From Corallochytrium limacisporum (Eukaryota; Opisthokonta): a DNA stretch of 64,000 nucleotides. Numbering within the stretch: position 1 is the stretch's first letter; every line of letters starts with the position of its first letter. The notes below the pieces were generated by a model, which was not told the origin of the DNA, did not search any database, and worked only from the letters and a program-made list of their open reading frames with translations. Position numbers and translations under genes: made by a program. The stretch covers positions 61,248 through 125,247 of the forward strand of contig PDIP01000013.1 in assembly GCA_002811645.1 (NCBI GenBank). Direction: 5' to 3'. Positions 1 to 8,774 of this stretch are shown here, piece after piece.

Positions 1-618
1 CCACTCTGAAAGACTTACCCTTCTCCCTGCTCACACACCCCACGGCCAACCCCCCCCCCCCAACCAAATTCATTTAGCTATTTCGAGGGCTCCAGTTACT
101 TACATCTTTCTTGAAAACCCACTGTGTGTATCGACTTTCTGATGGAATTTATACCTCGATGGTACCACAGAGGGTGATGGCATGACCGGACAGAGACAAA
201 AAAATATTCCATATAAATAGTACTAAGAATGACTCGGAAAGGAAGGAAGAATCGGAAGACATAAGTTAAATGACAAGTCAGTGGCTGACGGGAATGGAAC
301 CGTCCGATGGCTTGCTGTGGTGGCACAAGTACAACGGCGCTGCGAGGGCCGGCAAAGGCTGGGAATCGGTTACGGTGCGCACCCGATCTCTGGGTAAACT
401 AAACCCGGTGCTTGTCTCCTGAGGAGACACCCGACCAGTTCGGTCAGCTGTGAATAACACCATCGCCACGGAGTGCATGACCATGGCTTGGTCATTTCAC
501 TGGGATATGGTGCAAGGATCCATGAAGCTGTTGATCAATCTCCAAGGCTGTGCCCGTCGGGTACTTAAGGGACAGGGATTGAGACCCCTGTTGAGTCGAA
601 TATGTACGTATTATTAAG
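1..618. other. Left edge and promoter region of the cupin gene
   Basis: No convincing coding region. A run of 13 C lies at 50-62. The short open frames here have no recognisable protein features. The interval presumably includes the promoter and 5' leader of the cupin gene that starts at 619. Confidence 0.5.
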
Positions 619-1434
619 ATGATGTTTCCTAGGAGCAGATCGTTGTCACGACTAGCGTACCAGTCTCGGAGCTTATACACTAGTGTAAGACACACAATGA
701 AGGTAAACGCAGAGTTTGGAGAAGTTGCCACAGTCAAGTTTGACGAGCAAAAGTACATTCCATCGCCTGCCTTTGGTGTTGATCGGTTTATGCTCGATCG
801 AGTTGGTGGCGAAAAGGCCCGGGCCACTACCATCGTTCGCTACAAGCCGAACAGCAAGTTTCCGGAGCACACGCACATTGGTGGCGAAGAATTCCTCGTA
901 CTTGAGGGCAAGTTTCATGATCAGTTTGGATCCTTCGGTGAAGGTTACTACGTACGCAATCCAATCGACAGTGTTCACGAACCCTGGGTAGAGGGCGATG
1001 GCTGTACCATCTTTGTAAAGTTGCTGCAGATGGCTGACACTGGTGAAGGCACTGATCCTTTGCACATCGACACAAAGAAGGCCAAGGAGGATGCTGTAGA
1101 AGGCCCCTTGGGCAAGACTTCGATGCTCTACACGAACGAAAAGACAGGGGAGAAGGTCGAGATGCATTGGATTGAGCCCAACACAGAGATTCCAGTCGAT
1201 GAAGCTGCAGCAAACGGTGAGGAAGTTCTCGTTGTTGAAGGATCCCTTACAGCAGGTTCTGAATCCGGTGAATACACTAAATGGGGCTGGTTGCGCTTTC
1301 CGGTTGCAAAGGGTGCTCCGGAGGATCGCGAGAAGCTGAACTCAGGCCCAAAGGGCGTCCAGATCTACCGCAAGACCGGTCATCTCACAACGAATGCTAT
1401 GGACATGGAGAAGATCAAAGTCAGTGATGACTAA
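619..1434 (+). CDS. Bicupin protein of the ChrR/cupin_7 type, probably mitochondrial
   Basis: A 271-residue protein whose first cupin barrel (about residues 40-145) has the metal-binding pattern HTHIGGEE (H84, H86, E90) followed by H120, as in ChrR-like and acetylacetone-cleaving-type cupins. The second half (about 160-255) repeats the barrel pattern (EEVLVVEGS) but lacks the histidines, so it is probably a non-metal-binding barrel. Residues 1-27 are rich in R and S with no acidic residue, which looks like a mitochondrial presequence; if it is absent, M27 (697) is the alternative start. Substrate unknown; the family includes dioxygenases and zinc-binding anti-sigma domains. It lies head-to-tail with LipB about 420 bp downstream. 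The fold call is firm, the function is not assigned. Confidence 0.75.
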   Translation: MMFPRSRSLSRLAYQSRSLYTSVRHTMKVNAEFGEVATVKFDEQKYIPSPAFGVDRFMLDRVGGEKARATTIVRYKPNSKFPEHTHIGGEEFLVLEGKFHDQFGSFGEGYYVRNPIDSVHEPWVEGDGCTIFVKLLQMADTGEGTDPLHIDTKKAKEDAVEGPLGKTSMLYTNEKTGEKVEMHWIEPNTEIPVDEAAANGEEVLVVEGSLTAGSESGEYTKWGWLRFPVAKGAPEDREKLNSGPKGVQIYRKTGHLTTNAMDMEKIKVSDD

Positions 1435-1855
1435 AACGAAATAATGTTCGTGTGATGAAAGATTCCGGAAATAAAGAAATCCACCCTTGCCCGCTTTACT
1501 TGCGCTGTGGGTCCCTACTGTTGAATTCTTTAGACCACCGCCTCCCCCCTCTCCTTCCAAGCTCGCGGGGTTTGACAGGGGTCTGCCCATTGGGCCCCCC
1601 AACCCCCCCCCTGGGGAGGGGCGGGTCTCACGGTGTTTACGAAATTGTGGGTGCTCGCGCGGTGCGGATTGGGGTGGTGCGAAGAGTCACTAAAGCCTAC
1701 AAACAATATTTTTGCGGCTCAGGTACATTGGACAGGGCTCGGGAGTTGTTCCTGGTGCGACAGACCATCGAAAGTGAACGTTCAAACGTGGATCTTGAGG
1801 AAGGAACTATAGAGCACAGGTCTTCGTGAGGCGTCCCACAGCGGGCTGAAAGACA
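1435..1855. other. Interval between cupin and lipB genes, with GC-run block
   Basis: 3' end of the cupin gene and promoter of lipB. The block 1592-1625 contains GGGCCC followed by runs of 8-9 C and then G-rich sequence. The open frame at 1452-1829 has low-complexity, proline-rich translation and is not supported as a gene. Confidence 0.5.
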
Positions 1856-2659
1856 ATGTCCCTAGCACCAAAATTGCGAGTGCGTTTCCTGGGCTGCGTA
1901 AAGTACCATGCAGCTCTTCAATTGCAGATGCGGATGGCCGAAAAATTGGCCACCGATCCAACAGCCGAGAACACAGTACTCCTCCTCGAACACTACCCGG
2001 TTTACACTGGTGGACGGCGGTTGAAAAAGTCTCCCATGCTAGAATCCGAGGAAGCGCGCCTTACAGGCCTTGGCGCGGACTTCGCAATCCTCTCTCGCGG
2101 TGGAGATATGACATTTCATGGTCCTGGGCAATTGGTTGGTTATCCTATTGTCCGTATCGACGATTTCAAGGAAAAAGTACCCAAGCTCAGTGACTACATG
2201 CATGCAATAGAGCACGGCACCGCAAAGACATGCTCAGATCTGGGAATCAAGGAGCCCCTAACGACGGACCATGACGCAGCTGGGGTATGGTTGGACTATG
2301 AAGGAGTTCGAGCACGAAAAATTTGTGCCGTGGGTGTCCATGTTGGAAAGAACAATGTTGCTTCACACGGCTTTGCACTCAACTGCAACACAAACTTAGA
2401 CTGGTTCAACCACATTGTGCCTTGTGGCATTATGAACAAGGGAGTGACATCATTGTCTCAGGAACTGGGATCTAATGTGACAATCATTGATACCCTAGAT
2501 GCAGCCATCAACGGACTTGCGGATGCTCTTGGCGTGTCACCGTCGAACATAACCCGGGAGAATTCCCACAAGGATGTGGAATGGGTGACAGTGCCTGAAC
2601 GCTTCTACCCGAAAACTCCTTCTCTGCGTGCACAGATGGAACACAAGGGATTGAAATGA
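1856..2659 (+). CDS. LIPT2: Octanoyl-[acyl-carrier-protein]:protein N-octanoyltransferase (lipoyl(octanoyl) transferase)
   Basis: A 267-residue LipB/LIPT2-family enzyme. It transfers octanoate from mitochondrial acyl carrier protein to lipoyl domains (H protein, then E2 subunits by relay), the first step of lipoate synthesis. The signature RGGDMTFHGPGQ is at 81-92. The catalytic pair is present: K155 in RARKICAVG and C190 in PCGIMNKG, spaced as in E. coli LipB (K135/C169). Length and domain span the whole family with little extra at either end. The N-terminus (SLAPKLRVR) is short and basic, so mitochondrial import is plausible but not obvious. It converges on the ornithine cyclodeaminase-like gene with only 38 bp between the stop codons. 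Confidence 0.95.
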   Translation: MSLAPKLRVRFLGCVKYHAALQLQMRMAEKLATDPTAENTVLLLEHYPVYTGGRRLKKSPMLESEEARLTGLGADFAILSRGGDMTFHGPGQLVGYPIVRIDDFKEKVPKLSDYMHAIEHGTAKTCSDLGIKEPLTTDHDAAGVWLDYEGVRARKICAVGVHVGKNNVASHGFALNCNTNLDWFNHIVPCGIMNKGVTSLSQELGSNVTIIDTLDAAINGLADALGVSPSNITRENSHKDVEWVTVPERFYPKTPSLRAQMEHKGLK

Positions 2660-2697
2660 TAATGTACAGAGAAATAGAGATTTAGTAATAGTGTTTT

Positions 2698-3711
2698 CTA
2701 CATAAAGTCCACAATCTGACCGACCTTGTGTTCTTCAGCGGCAGCGAGCACAACGCCAGCAGTCACAACGTCTTGAATGGAAGTGCCTTCACACTCAAAG
2801 AGTGTTGAGGTCAGGCCCTGTGCATAATGCTCATCGCCTATCTGTACCTTTACCTTACCGGACACCACATCTCCAATATTTCCAGCGTACCTGACACTCC
2901 CAGGTGGTACTTTGAGCAGGTCACCGGCTTTGACATCTGCCATTGATAGAGCATCACTTACGACCAAGCAGGTCTCAACGACATCTTGCCCTAGCTCTTG
3001 CATTTCTGGTTTGAAACTACCAACCGCACAGATATGCGACCCTTTCTTCAACTTGCAGTTGCTAAGAACAGGTGAGTAGGCATTCGTGGCGGTAACAATG
3101 ATATCGGCGCTTCGATATGGCTCAGGGTCCCAACTGATTTGAACCTGCAAAGATTGCTCCAGAGACCGCGCTAAGTCTTCACCTTTTTGCTGGTTGCGGG
3201 TCCAAATCTTCACAAGTTTTAATGATTCCCGATACTTTTCAACCAATAGCTCTATGTGAAGCCTAGCCTGTAGACCACCTCCATACACTGCCAGGATCTC
3301 AGGAGGTGGCTGCTCTGTGCGCATCACCTCACAGCTAACGACACTGCCGGCAGCGGTGCGAATGGCGGTCAGGAAGGTTGCATCTAAAAGACCTTCGAGT
3401 ACACCGGTCTCTGAGTTTATCATCTGAATAAATGCGGGTACTATCGGCCTACTGTGTTGCGCATTATCAGGTCTGACACTTGCAGTTTTGGCCCCAAGGT
3501 ATGCAGGGGCCTTCCCTGGGTCCTCAGGAACAAATGCCGGTTTGAACAGCGTTGCCGCGCCGTTGTAGTGTGCAGATAAGTTTAAGACGGTTCTTGGAGG
3601 ACAAAGTCCATCGTTGACCATGCTTTGGAACGCAGTTCTGGATGCAGACACCCAGTCTACTTTGTCCCTGAGTCGGACGACCTCACTGTCCTTTAGGATC
3701 CTAACTGGCAT
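2698..3711 (-). CDS. Ornithine cyclodeaminase / mu-crystallin family protein
   Basis: A 337-residue protein of the OCD/mu-crystallin family: NAD(P)-binding Rossmann enzymes that include ornithine cyclodeaminase, ketimine reductase (mu-crystallin, CRYM) and alanine dehydrogenase. Visible motifs are LTAIRTAAGS, the dinucleotide loop YGGGLQARLH (GxGxQ variant) and the C-terminal FECEGTSIQDVVTAGVV. The open frame extends 15 bp upstream to a TTG; the first ATG is at 3711 and gives a normal N-terminus (MPVRILKDSEVV). In a eukaryote a ketimine reductase role is as likely as ornithine cyclisation, and the sequence alone does not decide between them. Confidence 0.85.
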   Translation of the reverse strand: MPVRILKDSEVVRLRDKVDWVSASRTAFQSMVNDGLCPPRTVLNLSAHYNGAATLFKPAFVPEDPGKAPAYLGAKTASVRPDNAQHSRPIVPAFIQMINSETGVLEGLLDATFLTAIRTAAGSVVSCEVMRTEQPPPEILAVYGGGLQARLHIELLVEKYRESLKLVKIWTRNQQKGEDLARSLEQSLQVQISWDPEPYRSADIIVTATNAYSPVLSNCKLKKGSHICAVGSFKPEMQELGQDVVETCLVVSDALSMADVKAGDLLKVPPGSVRYAGNIGDVVSGKVKVQIGDEHYAQGLTSTLFECEGTSIQDVVTAGVVLAAAEEHKVGQIVDFM

Positions 3712-5547
3712 ACTCACAAAGTTCAATATTGGGTCTTCTCTCTGCCTCCCGCTTCAACCGGGACGTGATCCCTGATTGTGCAACCACCTTGGTCTGCATT
3801 CCTCACATACTCACTGACACCTCCGAAAAACCTCTTCCGATGTTGGTCCTTTTGGTGCAATGCCCTTTTTCTATCAACAACCTCGTCATGCGATGTTCTG
3901 CCCGTTTTCCATTTTTGTGCCGCCACTGCAAAACTTTCCATACACAGGCAGACCGGGGACCCCGGGGCCTGATTGTGACGTTAATCCCAATAATTACAGG
4001 GTTTCAGCTATTTTGTTCCGCGCCCTTTTCCACCAGGACTTTCGACCAATCACCACGCGAGACAACCCCAGTTTAGATCTTATTTGCTTCGCTACCTCCG
4101 TCTCTCCCCCTCCCCCATCCTCTGCAACCCATAGCCCGCCGCCCCCTTGACCGAGCGAGTGTATGGAGAATATCACTGATATGTGCAGTATACAGAGAAT
4201 ATCCCATTATTTTACTTTTTCGGTAGACAAAAGAGAATATCACGATCTATCTTCTTTTTTAAGTTTACAGTGTGGCCAAGAAAGGTGGAATATCTCACTT
4301 TTTCCAGGTTTTTTTTTTTCATTTTCTTTGAGCGGCAATCGAAGAATACCGGTGTTATTAGTACCAAAAGTTTCAAAAACGCCCGGAATCGGTGGGAGAG
4401 GAGGAGGCCCCCTTCCCCAGTTATTTTCCGATGACGACCGAGGGGACTATCTGCTGGCCACCCCCCTCCTTTTTTGCCTACTGCCCTTCTGTCTTTTCCT
4501 TATCCTCCACCCCGCCTCACTGACTTAGTCAGTCAGATCGAGCTCTACCTAAAGTGCCGCCTTTATTGTGTTTCTCTTTAGTGTTTTGGGTGATGTGAAA
4601 TTTTCCGAGGTCGGGAAAAAGACACGGAGAGGGACGACGCCCGGCTCCTTCCCCCCTCCCTCCCCCAGGCCCGGCCTCTCTCCTGGACGCCGTACATTCA
4701 CTATGGCTTCTGCCCGCAGCCTTTTTGGTTGGTGTATACACCACCCCACACACCACAAACCGGCCCACTTTGGGGAAACGCGGGGGTGAAACGACGGACG
4801 GACAGGACGACACCCTCCCCCCGGCCCGACTCCCCCGGGGAGGGGGGGGGGAACTGTGCTTCGGGAGGCCCCCAAGAGCCAGCGAGGGAGGGGGCGGCAA
4901 TTAAAAGAAAAAGGTAACAAAAAAGAAATGACCAAAGATATTTGAAAATTAAAAACAAAAACATGGACAACCAACCACTAAGCTGGGGCCCACTATGCCC
5001 CAATTTGCTTTTCTCAGCGCCAGGGGGCGGGGCGAGAGAGAGTGGAGCTGGCTCAGCCCGCGTCCTAACGAAGAGTCGCTTGACTACTGGAATTACACCG
5101 CCGAATTCATGGAACACACGCGCAGATGCTAAAATCCGATGTCTTCGGCGGAGGAATAGGAAGCCGGTTCAATACAAAAGACCCAGAAAACAAAAGCCAA
5201 ATAGGCCTCGTACGGCACGCACCCCTCTTCCCTAAATTTTCCTTTTTCATCCCGACCGCAGTCTCCCCTAACGACGATCATATGTTTTCTATTGAGCGCG
5301 CGAAGAGAGCAAGGAAAGGGGGGGGTTTGGACCTCCAAAATTAGAGGCGAAGCGGGCCCCCGTGGATTCGCCGCTTACTTTTCTTTTGTTATCTTCGTCG
5401 TTGGGAACCAAGGATAATTTAAGGTGCTTTTCAAGCCCCCCTCCCCCCCTTTTTCCGGCTCCCACTTCGCCATCTCTCTCTCTTTTCGTGTGTCTCAGTG
5501 TGTGCGCTTAGGCAAAGAAAAAATTGGGAGAAGCCACCGCTCAACGT

Positions 5548-5567
5548 CCCCCCCCCGGGGGGCGGGG
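5548..5567. repeat. C9G6 palindrome
   Basis: Nine C directly followed by six G and then CGGGG. One of the recurrent promoter-interval GC palindromes; can form a G/C hairpin. Confidence 0.8.
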
Positions 5568-5881
5568 CCAAGCGAAAGAATAAAAATGCAGAGAAATAAA
5601 GGCACAAGCAGGAAAAAATTGGCAAGGAAAAAGTCCAAGAGACGAGAAGAAGCCCCGATTGAGAGCAAGAAGAACCCAAAAAAAAAAGAAAGAGGCAAAG
5701 TGGGGTGGGGAGCAGGGAGAGGAGGGGGAGCCTCCACGACGGCGGGAGCGAATCCCCTCCCCGCGTTTTTTTTCCCGCAAATTAAGCGAATAGAAAATTC
5801 AAGAGCGGCGGAAAAAAAAAGAGAGAGGGAAAAACTTGCTGCGTCAGAAACTAAGCGTCCCATTCCTCGGAGAGGCCGCCT

Positions 5882-5912
5882 CCCCCCCGGGGGGGGTAGG
5901 GTAGGGTAGGGA
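5882..5912. repeat. C7G8 palindrome followed by three TAGGG units
   Basis: Seven C, eight G, then (TAGGG)x3. The G-rich strand has four or more G-runs of at least three spaced by TA, so it fits the G-quadruplex pattern. The TAGGG units resemble telomere-type repeats but are too few to be called an interstitial telomere. Confidence 0.7.
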
Positions 5913-6477
5913 GACGGGAGGGAAGGCGGCAGAAGGAGGCGGTGGGGGCGGTTGCGCTTTCTTCACGGGAGGTTAGCGACGCTTTTGGTAGAGAATGTAC
6001 CCGCCGCGATGGGGGGAACGGACGTGCGCCCTGCGGTTCCTCCCTGCTCCCAGCCTACCGCCGCCCCCCCCTCCACCATCGGAGCCGGGGAAAAGGGGGA
6101 GGCGGCGTAGGGACCACTGCGCCGGTTCTTGGGCGCAGTATCCGAGGGATTCGCGGAGTGTCGCAATTTGGCAGGGCGTGTGTGTTTATCCGGCGCGTTT
6201 CGGACCCAAGAAATAAACATTTTGTCTGGACTTTGCGTTTGGGCCATGATGGTTACGTGCAATGAGCAACGTTTTGGCCAAATGCGATACCTTTCGTTCT
6301 TTCTATTAACAGATATTTCAAAGTGGGCGTCTAATCAGATTGACTACAATGGAGGGTGTAAAAAGAATCGTTTGCGTTTGCGCGTCCCTTGAGAGCAATA
6401 TTCGCAAGCCCGAGTAAAGATCGCAGAAAGCTGTAATTTAGGCCCAAGGTCTTGGAAAGCTTACTTACAAAGCAAGT

Positions 6478-7110
6478 ATGGCGGCCGTTTCTGACGCCAA
6501 GGAAAACTACAGCATCGTCGTGGTCGGCGAAGGTGGTGTTGGCAAGTCTGCCTGCACACTAAACTTCATTCGGGGACAGTTCATCGAAGAGTACGATCCC
6601 ACGATTGAAGACTCATACTGTAAGTTTTCGGAAGTTGACGGGGTAAAGTCGAGCCTGGAGATTACCGACACTGCTGGTCAGGAAGAATACCGCGGCCTGT
6701 GGGGAGATAAATTTATGCGCAGCGGCGAAGGTTTTCTACTGGTGTACTCAATAACGCAGAAATCATCGTGGGAGAAGGTCAAGGATCTCTACGAACAGAT
6801 TCTGCGTGTCAAGGACACTGACAAATGCCCTGCAGTCATTATCGGAAACAAATGTGACTTGGAGGAGGACCGCGAGGTGTCTACCGAAGAGGGTGCGGAG
6901 CTCAAGGAGAAGCTCGGGGTGGATGCTTTCATGGAGACCAGTGCTAAAACTAGCAAGAATATTGAGGAGGCATTTATTACCATTGCACGGGCCATCCGTG
7001 ACTATCGCAAGGAAAAGGCGGCCCACGCACCACCGCCCGAGCCCGAACCTACCAATGGAACGGCAAAGGCGGAGAATGCCAAGAAGGGGAGATGCTGCCT
7101 GATTCTGTGA
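6478..7110 (+). CDS. Ras-family small GTPase with CAAX box
   Basis: A 210-residue Ras/Rap-like GTPase. All five G motifs are intact: P-loop GEGGVGKS at 17-24, effector region YDPTIEDSY at 39-47, DTAGQEEY at 64-71, NKCD at 124-127 and ETSAK at 153-157. The protein ends in CCLIL: C207 is the CAAX cysteine, the terminal leucine predicts geranylgeranylation, and C206 is a possible palmitoylation site. The hypervariable tail (180-205) is proline-rich and then lysine-containing. The glutamine of switch II (Q68) is present, so a normal GTP cycle is expected. The glycine equivalent to Ras G12 is kept. It is not Rheb (no RSVGKSS P-loop). Exact paralogue (Ras, Rap or other) is not resolved. Confidence 0.95.
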   Translation: MAAVSDAKENYSIVVVGEGGVGKSACTLNFIRGQFIEEYDPTIEDSYCKFSEVDGVKSSLEITDTAGQEEYRGLWGDKFMRSGEGFLLVYSITQKSSWEKVKDLYEQILRVKDTDKCPAVIIGNKCDLEEDREVSTEEGAELKEKLGVDAFMETSAKTSKNIEEAFITIARAIRDYRKEKAAHAPPPEPEPTNGTAKAENAKKGRCCLIL

Positions 7111-7472
7111 GGAGCCAGAGTCATTACTGCTACCCACACTCCACTGTTCAAGGCGCTTCAAGAAAACATTTCCTTTGCATACATAACATGATTCCGGTCA
7201 CCATGGGCAGTGTTGATGGCCCCTCGGAACCTTACTGTTCAACCCAGGTGTGGACCTTTTGTTGGGTTTTGATTCGATACCAGTTCATTGGTAGGTTCAA
7301 ACTTCGGCACTGTCGTCGCCGGAGAGGGTGGATTTGCGGTGATATGGTGATAACAATTGTAAACATGGTCGTTTTGAATAGACTTACCTTTATATTGACA
7401 GAGAGTATGTGCTAAAAGAGACGGTTCCCAGTGCTTGGAGGACAGCCGAGTGGACTTCACCATGAACTTGCC
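7111..7472. other. 3' region of the Ras gene
   Basis: I see no gene. Contains the Ras 3' untranslated region and the downstream end of the minus-strand gene that stops at 7473. The 74-codon minus-strand open frame at 7239-7463 lacks recognisable features. Confidence 0.4.
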
Positions 7473-8216
7473 TCAGCGAGTGCTGGCCGTCTTCTGGGTC
7501 GCGGGCAGAGGCGGCAAGCCTGCCTTCGTGCTGAACATGGCAATTTCATAACGAAGAGCGGCAATGCTTTGCTTCTGGTGTTTGACTTTTTTTATCAGAG
7601 CACGCCGTTCGGCACCATGGCCACCTGGCGCGGCGGCTTCTGTCATGCTCGTAACGTCTACATTTCTCTGTGCGTCATCCAGGGTGATATGGAGGTCACG
7701 GTTTTGCGTGTGAATATCATCGAAGTCTTCCAGAGCCTTCAAATTCCTGGCACAGGAGAAGCACAGCATTGACACCCAGAAGCAGGGTCCGCTGTACTTC
7801 AATGCCCTCCCTCTGCAGTACCTGAACGGCAGAATCAAACTTACTGGCGAGATGGATGATGGTACTGACAATGCTCTCTATACGATGAATGAACGGCACG
7901 GATGCACTGACACTCGTAAATATCGCGCTTCAATGGGTCCATGTCGCTGATCTTCTCTTCTTCAATGACTGACTCATTCTGGACCTCATCGTCGTCATCC
8001 TCACAGGTTTTCTCATCAACAGTTTCACATTTTGACTTTCCCGTTGTCTCCTGTGGTGTCATCATCATCAGCGTGGAACTTCCCCATTTCCTTGCGAACA
8101 GCAATATCTGTTTCAGACTTTGCCCGCTGCGACTCATCATTTGTGTCAAGGATATTGTGTCTCTTGTTTGGAAACAATGGATGTTCATCCTCGGTGACTT
8201 CATCATCAGTTTTCAT
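7473..8216 (-). pseudogene. Frame-interrupted coiled-coil gene (decayed, or spliced)
   Basis: Minus-strand sequence reads as protein-like in successive frames. From 8216 there is an acidic segment (SETDIAVRKEMGKFHADD); then a D/E-rich segment in a second frame (to about 7935); then a helical segment in a third (IESIVSTIIHLASKF, about 7890-7750); then a coiled-coil end in the first frame again (ALEDFDDIHTQNRDLH through ALRYEIAMFSTKAGLPPLP, stop at 7473). Each junction needs a +1 step. One standard intron is possible: 7747-7844, 98 nt, with donor GTAAGT and a pyrimidine-rich CTCCTGTGCCAG acceptor, joining the second and fourth frames. Helix-like sequence in the region such an intron would remove argues the other way. 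Upstream exons as far as about 8400 are possible. Function not recognised. Gene boundaries are approximate. Confidence 0.45.
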
Positions 8217-8774
8217 GTGGAACTTGAGATCATCTCACTGTTCGACCCGCGCTTGTGCGTCGGCCGGACTTAGTTACCCTGTTTCTGTGAAAGCAAATAT
8301 CCCTTGGAATTTACGGACAAGATCTCTCGCCCTTCCTTATGAGAACCCGAAAGCTCTCTCGTATTTTCTCATTCGTTTTTTTTTCCGGTTGTGCCGCAGT
8401 TACGTCTCGTTCTCATAGTTTTTGGCCTGGATAGTTTTGGATTCTCTTGTGGCAATGAGATTTGGACAACCATTCCTTGCGGGAGGCTACTGAACGTCAC
8501 AGTGTAAGGCACAGGTTCGATTATCGTCTATGGGAGCGGGCCCCGTTGCACTGATGATACTAGTGCGTCATTAGTCTGTTGGGCGTTACATCGTTCTCAG
8601 CCTCACTCCAATTGAACTCACAGCTTCATCGGTAACGAGCAAGCCCTGAGAAGGGTGTTCACGTCGACTATTTGTTGCACATGAGAAAATGTAAGTTGCA
8701 ATCAAGTCTATCGTGGCCTGTATCCATGTTCGTGGTCGGAGTACTGTAGGACCGAACAATCACTGCCATTCACC
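8217..8774. other. Interval upstream of the glutaminase gene
   Basis: No complete gene seen. The minus strand around 8320-8385 reads EKIRESFRVLIRKGERSC before a stop that coincides with a GTAAAT donor-like site, so it may hold a 5' exon of the frame-interrupted gene. GGGCCC occurs at 8538. The right part is the promoter and leader of the glutaminase gene. Confidence 0.35.

Larger units (their letters stand above)
3712..6477. promoter_or_regulatory. 2.8-kb divergent intergenic region with GC palindromes and purine/pyrimidine tracts
   Basis: No gene recognised. Upstream of both the OCD-like gene (-) and the Ras gene (+). It holds long strand-asymmetric tracts (T-rich at about 4250-4330; A/G-rich at about 5510-5830), C(n)G(n) palindromes at 4832-4851, 5548-5562 and 5882-5896, and GGGCCC at 4986 and 5354. 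Open frames here translate to low-complexity P/R/S/G-rich sequence. An intronic leader or non-coding RNA cannot be excluded. Confidence 0.5.

Noticed and set aside
5424-5909. 161-codon open frame upstream of the Ras gene
   Set aside because: Lysine/arginine/glycine-rich translation of a purine tract and GC palindromes.
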